Below the pieces are notes generated by a model. It had not been told where the DNA came from, ran no database searches, and worked only from the letters and a program-made list of their open reading frames with translations. Both the position numbers and the translations under genes were made by a program. 64,000 nucleotides of DNA. Source: an uncultured Oscillospiraceae bacterium. Lineage in GTDB: Bacteria > Bacillota > Clostridia > Oscillospirales > Oscillospiraceae. The stretch spans positions 53,709 to 117,708 of the forward strand of contig CANPYK010000004.1 in assembly GCA_947588605.1 (NCBI GenBank). Reading direction: 5' to 3'. Positions 49,901-57,234 of the stretch are shown piece by piece. The number at the start of each line of letters is the position of its first letter. Positions within the stretch are counted from its first letter, which is position 1.

Positions 49901-52001
49901 AGCAGTTTTGCCCGGTCAAATAGACGTTAAGTGTTTCAGGAAGCGTTTCCTCCGAAGTCAGCGTTTTGGTCACCGTGGTCCCATCGCTCTTTTCCACTGT
50001 ATAAGTCAGGTCCCCATCGGCCCTTGTGATCTCTACGGTGACCGCCTTTCCGGCATTCTCCAAATTGGCGGCCATCAAAGCGATCCCGGCGGCCTCCTGT
50101 GTGCTCTTTTCGGTAAAGGTAAAGCCGGAATTGGGGACATTACCAAACGTTCCGTCCGCATAGATGCGCAGGATCGGGCTCGACTGCTCGTTCTCAACGT
50201 TTTTCGTGACGGTCAACACAAAACCATTCTTCACGTCTGTACTTTCGGTGGTATTTTCGGTGAATGTATATGTATACGTTCCGCCGTTCTCCAGCGGGAC
50301 CTCGTCGGTCTTGACGTCGTCGATCGTTGTGGAGGTCATGCCGGTCAAACCATAGGAGATATTGCTGAGAATGCACTGCTCACCGGAAAGTCTCACAGTG
50401 ATTTCATCAGGAAGCTCTTTTGCTGAGGTAAGCGTCATCGTTTCAACGTACTCGCCGCTTTCACCCATTTTTGCCTCATATTGAATTGTTTTCTCGCTTC
50501 TGCTGATTACTACTTCGACATCAAAGCCAGCTACAGCTTTCTCTCGCCATGCGGCCCATCCAGCGTCATCCATGACCATTGACCCGGTGCCAGGAGTAAA
50601 ATATGTTGCATCAGCATTACCGGCCCAGTTGTCGGCCCGAATATAAACGAGTTCTTCATTATTTTCCCCGTTTAAGAAGAAAACAAAATTGCAGTGGTTC
50701 TGATTTTCATCAGACGACTGGTTATGGAACGTAAATTTCGCGCTGGACCCATCCTTCAAAGTAACTTCGCCAGCGGACGCAGAACCGAAAGTGCCAATCA
50801 CAACGGCATCATCCGGCAGGACCAGCGTCGGGGTAAACGTGGTTTTGGTGGTTGTAATACCGGTCAATATGCAATCCTGACCGGTCAGGAAAATATAAGC
50901 GGTTTCAGGAAGGGCTTTGCCGGAGGTGGCCGTCAAATCAATGGTGTACTTCCCACCTTCGCCCATCTTGGCACTGTAAATGAGGGTATTCCCATCCCTC
51001 TTAAGCGTAATTTCAACGTCAAACCCGACCTTGGCGTCTGCCAACCATGCAGCAAAGTCCTGAATATTGTTTGTGAACCTCAATGCGTTCCCCGCTTTAT
51101 CTGGATCAACAAAATCGGACATACCGCCGCCCCAACCCCAGTTGTCAGCACGGATAATCAGAATCTCCTGTGCGGCATCTACATATGCCTCACCGGTAGC
51201 GCCAACAACGGCCAGGATATAGTTTTCCCAGCTGTTGGCAGCATTCTTGGACTGATTGTGGAATTTGATTGTATACATGTCGCCGCTCTTCAGCGGGACC
51301 ATATTAGTCTTATTGGTAAAGAAACCTGTAACGTCTAAATCGCCGGCAAGCTCCGGGACCTCAATGGGTTGGCTCGGATCGGCGGGAGCCGTGCCGGGGT
51401 TGCCCTCGGTGGTAATATTGGTGAGTTCACACTGCTGGCCGGAGAGGAAGACATAGACCGTCTCAGGCAGGGCCTTCTTGGAGGCGGATGTCATATTAAC
51501 GGTGTATTTCCCGTTTTCGCCCATCGTAGCCGAGTAGGTCAAGGTGTCGCCCGCGCGCTTCAGGGTAAGCGTCACATCAAAGCCGGCCTGGGCGGCAGCT
51601 ACGAAAGCGGGCCAATCCTCCTGGCCCACGTTGGTATTAAAGGGAATGGTATCACCGGCCCCAATCTGGTCCATGGTGGGGAAGTAGGTACCGCTGCCCC
51701 AGCCGTAGTTGTCGGCGCGGATGAGAATAACGTCCTCGGTGCCCGTGGTAACACCCAGAATGAAGTTTTCCCACTGCACCGAGCCCACGGACTTGTTGTG
51801 GAATTTAAAGGTATATTCTCCGCCATCCCACAAAGGAATTTGTGCGGACTTTGTCTCCAGGAACCCACCTACGGTAAGGGCACCCTCAATTTTCGGGTCC
51901 TCCGCGCCCTGTTCCGCCTCCCCCGCTGTTGCGACGGCGGTCAGGGTGAAGCCCAGGACCATGGAAACGACCAGTAGGAGCGCGATGATGGATTTTTTCA
52001 T
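46977..52001 (-). CDS. Giant SPKTG-anchored surface protein with nine homologous repeats
   Basis: The 1674-residue protein starts with a signal peptide (MKKSIIALLLVVSMVLGFTL) after AGGAGG. Nine repeats of about 156-195 residues follow: 37-219, 220-398, 399-554, 555-715, 716-905, 906-1082, 1083-1271, 1272-1466 and 1467-1637. A cell-wall sorting end SPKTGD, a hydrophobic span and KKLLKK close it. Repeats share WENF, LIRADNYGWG, DW.AF..AA.AGFDV, LTYSAKMG and KALPETVYVFLSG, and look all-beta. Two subtypes occur: GVTTGSEDV (1, 7, 8) and VVGATG..Y...DQEIL (2, 6, 9); 3 and 4 are diverged. Linkers are Pro/Thr/Asp-rich. The function is probably adhesion or glycan binding (inference). Repeats 1-5 are encoded in AT-richer DNA than 6-9. 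A class B sortase gene diverges from it. Confidence 0.85.
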   Translation of the reverse strand: MKKSIIALLLVVSMVLGFTLTAVATAGEAEQGAEDPKIEGALTVGGFLETKSAQIPLWDGGEYTFKFHNKSVGSVQWENFILGVTTGTEDVILIRADNYGWGSGTYFPTMDQIGAGDTIPFNTNVGQEDWPAFVAAAQAGFDVTLTLKRAGDTLTYSATMGENGKYTVNMTSASKKALPETVYVFLSGQQCELTNITTEGNPGTAPADPSQPIEVPELAGDLDVTGFFTNKTNMVPLKSGDMYTIKFHNQSKNAANSWENYILAVVGATGEAYVDAAQEILIIRADNWGWGGGMSDFVDPDKAGNALRFTNNIQDFAAWLADAKVGFDVEITLKRDGNTLIYSAKMGEGGKYTIDLTATSGKALPETAYIFLTGQDCILTGITTTKTTFTPTLVLPDDAVVIGTFGSASAGEVTLKDGSSAKFTFHNQSSDENQNHCNFVFFLNGENNEELVYIRADNWAGNADATYFTPGTGSMVMDDAGWAAWREKAVAGFDVEVVISRSEKTIQYEAKMGESGEYVETMTLTSAKELPDEITVRLSGEQCILSNISYGLTGMTSTTIDDVKTDEVPLENGGTYTYTFTENTTESTDVKNGFVLTVTKNVENEQSSPILRIYADGTFGNVPNSGFTFTEKSTQEAAGIALMAANLENAGKAVTVEITRADGDLTYTVEKSDGTTVTKTLTSEETLPETLNVYLTGQNCSLNDIKVDGEASGIIYEEVTFDNIVAVNFNAEKSEAYKLEDGRGFTFKFKNKSYGADAWNNFVLVITGDQNKADPTKEVLFIRADNYGWGNGTYFPTMDQIRNGAIIPFKTNVTDWRAFLAAAKAGFDVELSIGRNGNELVYSATMGTYTVTLDAVALTDLPDDIYVYMTGDQCTLYNGTEPSRPSTPTTPPVVTDPVDGVTEVEKIEGNLNLNNFFNRKTGAVALKSGESLTLTFKNQSRGVENFHNYTLALVGATGADYTGIDQEILIIRADNYGWGGGMGDFGTLNFETNVTDWEAFKTAARAGLDVEILVERVDDTIHYLSKMGDYTFELTATSAKALPETAYVFLTGERVSLTNIASAKGEAGDIEPIVPDTPETAEKIEGDLTVDAFLSASTSRIPLWDGGEYTFKFHNKSNGDLNWNNFLLGVTTGSEDVLLIRADSFGWGSGTYFPAFENANGNIPFETNVGEGDWPAFVAAAQAGFDVTLTLKRDGDTLTYSAKMGDYTVDMTSVAKTALPETVYVFLSGEKVELTGITTEGDPGTMPEGYEPDTPDEPDTPDQPDTPELADKIEGDLTVDGFMAAKSANIPLWDGGEYTFKFHAKSTGAANWENFILGLTTGSEDVLLIRADNFGWGSGTYFPSFDEVIAGEALPFENNVEDWAAFAADAQAGFDVEITLSREGNTLTYTAKMGNLNPVARMGSYTVTLTATAKKALPAKLSVYLTGQEVELTGITTEGVPGNAPTDPDEPTPTEPETTEPETYSPKIEGTLDVGGFFTNKSNMVPLRSGESYTFTFTNTSKGTNNWDNFLLAVVGATGAAYTGADQEILIVRADNYGWGGGMSDFAAPDAAEGNKLVFDSNIDWDQWVAACKAGVPVTVTISRKGDTLTYDATIGEWYVKLTATSGKALPKTAYVFFTGENCTLSDIKTVSAPTYTSPKTGDTPPAILWIGLISLLALLSAAGVVVTKKLLKK

Positions 52002-52065
52002 ACCGGATTTGCCTCCTTTTTTTAACTTCGCGGCGGATGGACATCCGCACCTGCACTTACCAAAT

Positions 52066-52094
52066 ATTTTAATAATTTTTATGCAACTTGTCAA
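52066..52094 (-). promoter_or_regulatory. Promoter of the surface-protein gene
   Basis: Minus strand TTGACA (52094-52089), 17 bases, TAAAAT (52071-52066). A GCGGATG/CATCCGC hairpin lies in the short leader. Confidence 0.85.
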
Positions 52095-52143
52095 CAGATT
52101 CCCAAAATATTTTTGAAATTTTTGTTGCCCGTGACAATGCTTC

Positions 52144-52172
52144 TTGCCTTGCGCGGCGGGATGTGGTACAAT
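52144..52172 (+). promoter_or_regulatory. Promoter of the sortase gene
   Basis: TTGCCT (52144-52149), 17 bases, TACAAT (52167-52172). It is back to back with the surface-protein promoter. Confidence 0.8.
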
Positions 52173-52210
52173 AAAGGGCGAAATAACACGGGCGAAGGGA
52201 GGAAACGGCG

Positions 52211-53032
52211 TTGACAAGGAAAAAGCTCCTGCTTTTGTCCCTGGCTCTGGCCGCCGCGGCGGCTGTTGTGCTCCTGGTCCTCCTCCCGGGGCGGCGGGAC
52301 CCCGGCGCGATCTACGAGGAGCTGCGCCAGAGCGTCACCCTCCCGCCGGTCACCGCGCCGGCGGCCACCGCCCCGCCCGCCACCGCCCCCACGGACCCCG
52401 CCGGGACGGACCCCGCCCCCACCGAGCCGGCTGCCACCGAGCCGCCCTACGTCTCCCCGGTGGATTTTGAGCCGCTGTGGGAGATAAACGCCGACGTCTA
52501 CGCCTGGATCGACATCCCCTATACGAATGTGTCCTACCCCGTCCTCCGGCACCCCACCGACGACGAATACTACCTGGAGCACACCATCGAGGGCGTCAAA
52601 AAGCGCCCCTGCGCCATTTACTCGGAGAGCTGGAACACCAAGACCTTCCTGGACCCCGCCACCGTCCTCTACGGGCACAATATGCGCAACGGCACCATGT
52701 TCGGGCCGCTGAAAAATTACAGGAGCCTGGACTATATGCGGGAGCACCAGATCGTCTCCGTCTACACGCCGGAGGCGGAGCACCACTACCGCGTCTTCGC
52801 CGCCGTGGACTGGTCCAGCGCCTACCTGCCGGCGCAGTTCGACTACTTCTCCCCCACGGGCCTCCGGGACTTCCTGACCGCCGCCCTCGCCTCCCCCGCC
52901 GCCCTGGACGACACCGTCCCCTGGACGGAGGATTCCCGTTTCCTCATCCTCAGCACCTGCGCCACCCCCAACACCTCCCGCTTCCTGGTCCTGGCCGTGG
53001 AGGACGAGGCGCTGATGGCGCCGAATGGGTGA
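52211..53032 (+). CDS. srtB: Class B sortase
   Basis: The 273-residue transpeptidase would attach proteins with SPxTG-type signals to the cell wall. It has an N-terminal membrane anchor (about 5-26), a Thr/Pro/Ala-rich stalk (about 45-80), and a sortase fold. The catalytic His is in LYGHNM, the Cys in LSTCAT and the Arg in NTSRFLVLAV, with class B features (AWIDIPYTNVSYPV). The start is a TTG with GGGAGG 9 bases upstream. It diverges from a surface protein ending in SPKTG, matching the (S/P)PxTG preference known for Clostridioides difficile SrtB, so that protein is its likely substrate. Confidence 0.93.
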   Translation: MTRKKLLLLSLALAAAAAVVLLVLLPGRRDPGAIYEELRQSVTLPPVTAPAATAPPATAPTDPAGTDPAPTEPAATEPPYVSPVDFEPLWEINADVYAWIDIPYTNVSYPVLRHPTDDEYYLEHTIEGVKKRPCAIYSESWNTKTFLDPATVLYGHNMRNGTMFGPLKNYRSLDYMREHQIVSVYTPEAEHHYRVFAAVDWSSAYLPAQFDYFSPTGLRDFLTAALASPAALDDTVPWTEDSRFLILSTCATPNTSRFLVLAVEDEALMAPNG

Positions 53033-53660
53033 GGTGTCTGTCATCCCACGTTCGCTGCCCCCCTGCCCCCCTCCTACGAGGAGGGGGGCTTAAAAAGGTT
53101 GCGCCGCTATGCGGCGCAATTTTAATATAAACGCGGCGCGAAGCGCCGCAACCTTATTCCCCCGACCCCTTTTTCGGAAAAAGGGGTGCCGCCGCAGCGG
53201 CGGGGTATTCGAGCCCCCGTCCCTCGTCTTAGCCTTCCCCGCAGGGCGGGGAAGGTGGCGCCCGCAGGCGCCGGATGAGGTGCGTGCGTTCATCGCAGCC
53301 GGTTGCAGCCCTTCGGCTCCCACCTCACCCCTCCCCCTCCCCGCCCCGCGGGGAGGGCTCTGAGACGGGGGCGGGTGCGATTATTTGGGCGGTGGGATAG
53401 ACGGAACCACCCCGGCCTCGCTTCGCTCGGCCACCCCTCCGTAGGAGGGGCTAGACTACGTATGCGCTTTCTTTAGCCCCTCCAACGGAGGGGACAGCCG
53501 CGAAGCGGCAGGGGTGGTTTCGTGCGGCGGCGGGGGCGGGTGGGTGGGGAATATAAAAAATGCGGCGCAAGCCGCAAACCTTTTTCCCGCCGCCGCACTG
53601 ACCCTTCCGGCGCTTCGCGCCACCTCCCCCACGGGGGAGGTTAAAAACTCCCATCGACCA
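53033..53660. repeat. Intergenic repeat mosaic between the sortase gene and the tRNA-Ser pair
   Basis: It holds an A-family palindrome (53041-53090), GCGGCGCGAAGCGCCGC-type hairpins, a D-family unit (53152-53212), an E-family unit (53230-53281), a CTCCCCGCCCCGCGGGGAG palindrome near 53335, and the GGAACCACCCCGGC / CCCCTCCAACGGAGGGG pair (53402-53500). No gene was found. Confidence 0.8.
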
Positions 53661-53834
53661 TTTTTCCCGGCGGCATGTACGTCGGAAAAAATACCTTTTG
53701 TCACGCAAGTGTGCCGCTTGCGGCGCGCGCGGCGTGACAGCAGAAAGCCCCCGCTCGAATTCCGCAGAATTCGAGCGGGGGCTTTCGCACGTTCCCTTTG
53801 GCATTTGAAGGCCGCAAAGCGGCCTTCAAATGCC
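53661..53834 (-). other. Composite hairpin element, long copy, 3' of tRNA-Ser(GCT)
   Basis: Order and linkers match the rpoC copy: near-palindrome (53661-53691), TACCTTT, outer stem TGTCACGC / GCGTGACA (53699-53739), GCAG, a perfect 20-bp hairpin with the same tip GAATTC-CGCA-GAATTC (53743-53786), tail GCACGTTCCCTTTGGC, and a perfect 16-bp last hairpin with loop AAA (53800-53834). The stem sequences differ from the rpoC copy but stay paired. Confidence 0.75.
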
Positions 53835-53839
53835 AGCGA

Positions 53840-53931
53840 TGGCGCGGAAGGAGGGATTTGAACCCTCGCACGCGGTTTAGACGTCTACTCCCTTAGCAGG
53901 GGAGCCCCTTCGGCCACTTGGGTACTTCCGC
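53840..53931 (-). tRNA. tRNA-Ser (anticodon GCT)
   Basis: Class II tRNA with acceptor GCGGAAG / CTTCCGC, anticodon arm CTCCC-CTGCTAA-GGGAG, long variable arm, T-arm GAGGGTTCAAATCCCTC and encoded CCA. Anticodon GCU reads AGC and AGU. Confidence 0.97.
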
Positions 53932-53987
53932 ATCGTTATTCAATTTGCCACTCTCGCCGCCACAAATGTCCGGGGGCCGGGCACTTG

Positions 53988-54076
53988 TGGCGGAGAGAGT
54001 GGGATTCGAACCCACGGGCGGTTGCCCGCCGACGGTTTTCAAGACCGCTCCGTTATGACCGCTTCGGTATCTCTCC
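53988..54076 (-). tRNA. tRNA-Ser (anticodon TGA)
   Basis: Class II tRNA with acceptor GGAGAGA / TCTCTCC, anticodon arm GCGGT-CTTGAAA-ACCGT, long variable arm, T-arm GTGGGTTCGAATCCCAC and encoded CCA. Anticodon UGA reads UCA. It is cotranscribed with the downstream tRNA-Ser(GCT). Confidence 0.97.
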
Positions 54077-54092
54077 AAACCGATTCCATGAC

Positions 54093-54121
54093 AGTATACC
54101 ACGGGCTTTTGCCTTTGTCAA
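54093..54121 (-). promoter_or_regulatory. Promoter of the tRNA-Ser pair
   Basis: Minus strand TTGACA (54121-54116), 17 bases, TATACT (54098-54093). Confidence 0.9.
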
Positions 54122-54176
54122 TCGAAACCTCACAAACATTTTTCGAAAATCCCTTTTTTCTCTGTCGGTTCTTCAC

Positions 54177-54205
54177 TTGACTAACGCGTTGACATTTCGT
54201 ATAAT
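54177..54205 (+). promoter_or_regulatory. Promoter of the his operon
   Basis: TTGACT (54177-54182), 17 bases, TATAAT (54200-54205). The leader is only about 23 bases, so there is no room for a T-box or attenuator. Confidence 0.88.
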
Positions 54206-54234
54206 GGGTAAAATCACGGAATCGAGGCACAAGC

Positions 54235-55326
54235 ATGGAAAATCCCGCACTTTTGGCCGCCGATACCCCCAAGCGGCGGCTGTTGGCGCTCTTCGAGCGG
54301 CACGGCTACGCCCGCTACCGGGTGGGGCGGTTCGAGGAATACGATCTCTACGCCAAAAACCGCAGCTTCATCACCGGCAGCGCCATCCTCACCTTCACCG
54401 ACACCGACGGGCGGCTCATGGCCCTGAAGCCGGACGTGACGTTGTCCGTCATCAAAAATACCCCGGTGGGGGAGAGTCTCAGAAAGCTCTACTACGCCGA
54501 GAGCGTCTTTCGCGCCCCGGACCCGGAGAGCGGCTTTGCCGAGATCCAGCAGGCGGGGCTTGAGTGCATCGGTAAGCTCGACGCCTACAGCGTGGCGGAG
54601 ATCGTCTCCCTGGCCGCCGAGAGCCTGGGGCTTTTGGCGGAAACATACATTCTGGATGTGACGCATCTGGGGCTTTTGCGGGGATTTTTCGCCGACGAGG
54701 GCATCCCGGAGGCGCATTGGGACAAGCTCCTGACCCTGGCGGAGGCGAAAAACACCCACGACGTCCGGGAGTTTTCCGAGACGCGGGGCCTCTCCCGGGG
54801 GTCCGTGGACACCTTTCGAAAGCTCGTGCACCTGCGCGCGCCCCTGGCCGAGGGGGTGCGGCAGCTGTCCGCGCTCCCCCTGGGGCCCCACGCCGCCGAC
54901 GCCCTCTCCGAGCTTGCGAGCTTGGCGGTGGCGCTTCGGGAGGTGCCGGGGATCTGGCTGGACCTCTCCCTGAAGGCGGACACGCGGTACTATAACGGCG
55001 TGGTCCTGCGGGGGTATCTCCCCGGCGTGCCCAGCGCGGTCCTCTCCGGCGGGCGGTACGACGGGCTGGTGCGCCGGCTCGGGCGGGACGCCGGGGCCAT
55101 GGGGTTCGCGGTCTATCTGAATCTTCTGGACCGGCTGGGACCGGGGCGTCCGGGGCCGGACGCGGACGTGCTCATTTTGGACGAGGGGGCGGACAGTGCC
55201 GCGCTGCTGCGGTATGTGCGGGAGCTTACGGCCTCCGGAGCGCGCGTCCGGGTGGACCGGGCCGTGCCGGAGGGGTTCCGGTATACGAGGCTCGTGCGCT
55301 TTCAAGGGGGTGAGGCCCGTGAGTGA
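54235..55326 (+). CDS. hisZ: ATP phosphoribosyltransferase regulatory subunit
   Basis: HisZ is a HisRS-like protein without charging activity that activates and gives feedback control to short HisG. The 363-residue protein has class II synthetase-like blocks, including RYRVGRFEEYDLYAKN, LMALKPDVTLSV and a late GGRYDGLVRRLG motif. It opens the his operon under its own promoter and overlaps hisG by 8 bases. The pairing with a short hisG next to it confirms the role. Confidence 0.93.
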   Translation: MENPALLAADTPKRRLLALFERHGYARYRVGRFEEYDLYAKNRSFITGSAILTFTDTDGRLMALKPDVTLSVIKNTPVGESLRKLYYAESVFRAPDPESGFAEIQQAGLECIGKLDAYSVAEIVSLAAESLGLLAETYILDVTHLGLLRGFFADEGIPEAHWDKLLTLAEAKNTHDVREFSETRGLSRGSVDTFRKLVHLRAPLAEGVRQLSALPLGPHAADALSELASLAVALREVPGIWLDLSLKADTRYYNGVVLRGYLPGVPSAVLSGGRYDGLVRRLGRDAGAMGFAVYLNLLDRLGPGRPGPDADVLILDEGADSAALLRYVRELTASGARVRVDRAVPEGFRYTRLVRFQGGEARE

Positions 55327-55957
55327 GCTTTTGAACGTGGCCCTGCCCAAGGGGCGGCTGGGCGACAAGGTCTACGGCCTCTTTGAAAGGGCCGGCTACG
55401 GGTGCCCCAACGTGCTGGACCCGGGGCGGCGGCTGGTGTTCGAGTCCCCGGAACGGGGGGTGCGGTACTTCTTCGTCAAGCCCTCCGACGTGGCTATCTA
55501 CGTGGAGCGCGGCGCGGCGGACGTGGGCGTGGCGGGGAAGGACATCCTGCTGGAGTACCGGCCCGACGTCTACGAGCTTCTGGACCTGGGCCTGGGCCGG
55601 TGCCGGATGTGCGTGTGCGGCCGGCGAGATTTTCCCGACAGCGGCGAGGGGTCCCTGCGGGTGGCCACCAAATTCACCCGCATCACCCGGGACTACTATG
55701 CCTCCCTGGGGCGGAGCGTGGACCTCATCCACTTAAACGGCTCCATCGAGCTGGCCCCCATTCTGGGACTTTCCGACGTCATCGTGGACATCGTGGAGAC
55801 GGGGGCGACCCTGCGGGAAAACGGGCTTGCGGTGCTCACGGAGATCCTGCCCATCTCCGCCCGGTTCATCGCCAACAAGCCGAGCTACAAATTCAAATAC
55901 GAGGCCGTGACGGCGCTTGCGCGGCGGCTTTCCCACTGCATCGAGGAGAAGCTATGA
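55319..55957 (+). CDS. hisG: ATP phosphoribosyltransferase, short form
   Basis: The 212-residue enzyme joins ATP and PRPP in the first step of histidine synthesis. It starts with GTG (MSELLNVALPKGRLGD) within the end of hisZ. It contains the PRPP-binding region in DVIVDIVETGATLRENGL and lacks the C-terminal regulatory domain of long HisG, as expected with HisZ. It overlaps hisD by 4 bases. Confidence 0.96.
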   Translation: MSELLNVALPKGRLGDKVYGLFERAGYGCPNVLDPGRRLVFESPERGVRYFFVKPSDVAIYVERGAADVGVAGKDILLEYRPDVYELLDLGLGRCRMCVCGRRDFPDSGEGSLRVATKFTRITRDYYASLGRSVDLIHLNGSIELAPILGLSDVIVDIVETGATLRENGLAVLTEILPISARFIANKPSYKFKYEAVTALARRLSHCIEEKL

Positions 55958-57234
55958 TCAGGATCATGAAATTATCCGAGGTCCCGGAGGCGGAGATCTT
56001 TGCCCGCGTCCAGGAGAAGCTGGACGTGTCCGGACCTGTTTCCGAGATCATCCAAAACGTGCGCGCCCGGGGCGACGCGGCTCTGCGGGAGTATTGCGAG
56101 CGCTTCGACGGCGGCGCGCCGGCGTCTTTGGAGGCGACGGCGGAGGAGCTGGACGGGGCCGTGGCGAGCCTGGACCCCAAGTTCATCGAGGTCATGCGGC
56201 GGGCGGAGGCCAACATCCGCGCCTTCCATGAAAAACAGCGGCGGGAGGGCTACACCCTCTCCCCCCGTCCCGGCGTGACGCTGGGCGAGCGCGTCCACCC
56301 CATCGAGAAGGTGGGGCTCTACGTCCCCGGCGGCACCGCGCCGCTCTTCTCCAGCGTCCTCATGAGCGCGGTGCCGGCCAAGATAGCCGGCTGCCGCCAG
56401 ATCGTCATGACCACCCCCGCCCGGGGCGGCGTCGTGGCGCCGGAGATTTTGGCGGCGGCGCGGATCGCCGGGGTGGACCGGGTCTTCAAGCTGGGCGGCG
56501 CCCAGGCGGTGGCGGCCCTGGCCTACGGCACTGAGAGCGTGCCCCGGGTGGACAAGATCGTGGGCCCCGGCAACGCCTTCGTGGCCGAGGCCAAGCGGCA
56601 GGTCTTCGGGCAGGTGGCCATCGACATGATCGCGGGGCCCAGCGAGATCTTGATCCTGGCCGACGACAGCGCCGACCCGGAGTTCGTGGCCGCCGACCTT
56701 CTCAGCCAGGCCGAGCACGACAAAAATGCCTCCGCCGTGCTGGTCACGGACTGTGAAGCTCTGGCCAAGGCGGTCCGGGCGGAGCTGGAGCGGCAGATCC
56801 CGGCGCTCCCCCGGCGCGAGATCGCGAGGGTTTCCATCGACAAAAACGGCAAGATCATCGTCACCGACGACCTGAGCCTCGCCGTGGACGTGGCCAACCG
56901 CATCGCGCCGGAGCACATGGAGATCTACACCCGCGACCCCATGGCGTATCTGGAGAAGATCGCCAACGCCGGGTCCGTCTTTGTGGGCGAATCCTGCCCC
57001 GAGGCGGTGGGGGACTACTACGCCGGGTGCAACCACACCCTGCCCACCGGGGGCACCGCCCGGTTCTCCTCGCCCCTGAGCGTGGATGATTTCGTGAAAA
57101 AATCCCAGTTCATGCGCTACGATCCGGCGGCGCTTATGCGGGAGGGCGGGGATATCGCCCTCTTCGCCCACGCCGAGCGTTTGGACGGCCACGCCGCCAG
57201 CGTGGAGCGGCGGCTTGCGAGGTGGGGACGATGA
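55954..57234 (+). CDS. hisD: Histidinol dehydrogenase
   Basis: The 426-residue zinc enzyme oxidises histidinol to histidine with two NAD+. Conserved blocks are GLYVPGGTAPLFSSVLM, KIVGPGNAFVAEAK, GPSEILI, the AEHDKNA segment and the GCNHTLPTGGTARF block. The ATG at 55954 overlaps the hisG stop; a second ATG four codons on is a possible alternative. The 3' end overlaps hisC (ATGA). Confidence 0.97.
   Translation: MIRIMKLSEVPEAEIFARVQEKLDVSGPVSEIIQNVRARGDAALREYCERFDGGAPASLEATAEELDGAVASLDPKFIEVMRRAEANIRAFHEKQRREGYTLSPRPGVTLGERVHPIEKVGLYVPGGTAPLFSSVLMSAVPAKIAGCRQIVMTTPARGGVVAPEILAAARIAGVDRVFKLGGAQAVAALAYGTESVPRVDKIVGPGNAFVAEAKRQVFGQVAIDMIAGPSEILILADDSADPEFVAADLLSQAEHDKNASAVLVTDCEALAKAVRAELERQIPALPRREIARVSIDKNGKIIVTDDLSLAVDVANRIAPEHMEIYTRDPMAYLEKIANAGSVFVGESCPEAVGDYYAGCNHTLPTGGTARFSSPLSVDDFVKKSQFMRYDPAALMREGGDIALFAHAERLDGHAASVERRLARWGR

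Noticed and set aside
46977..52001. CRISPR-like periodicity
   Set aside because: The period is over 450 bases and in frame with protein repeats; no short direct repeats with unique spacers.
54206..54234. T-box or attenuator before hisZ
   Set aside because: The leader is about 23 bases.
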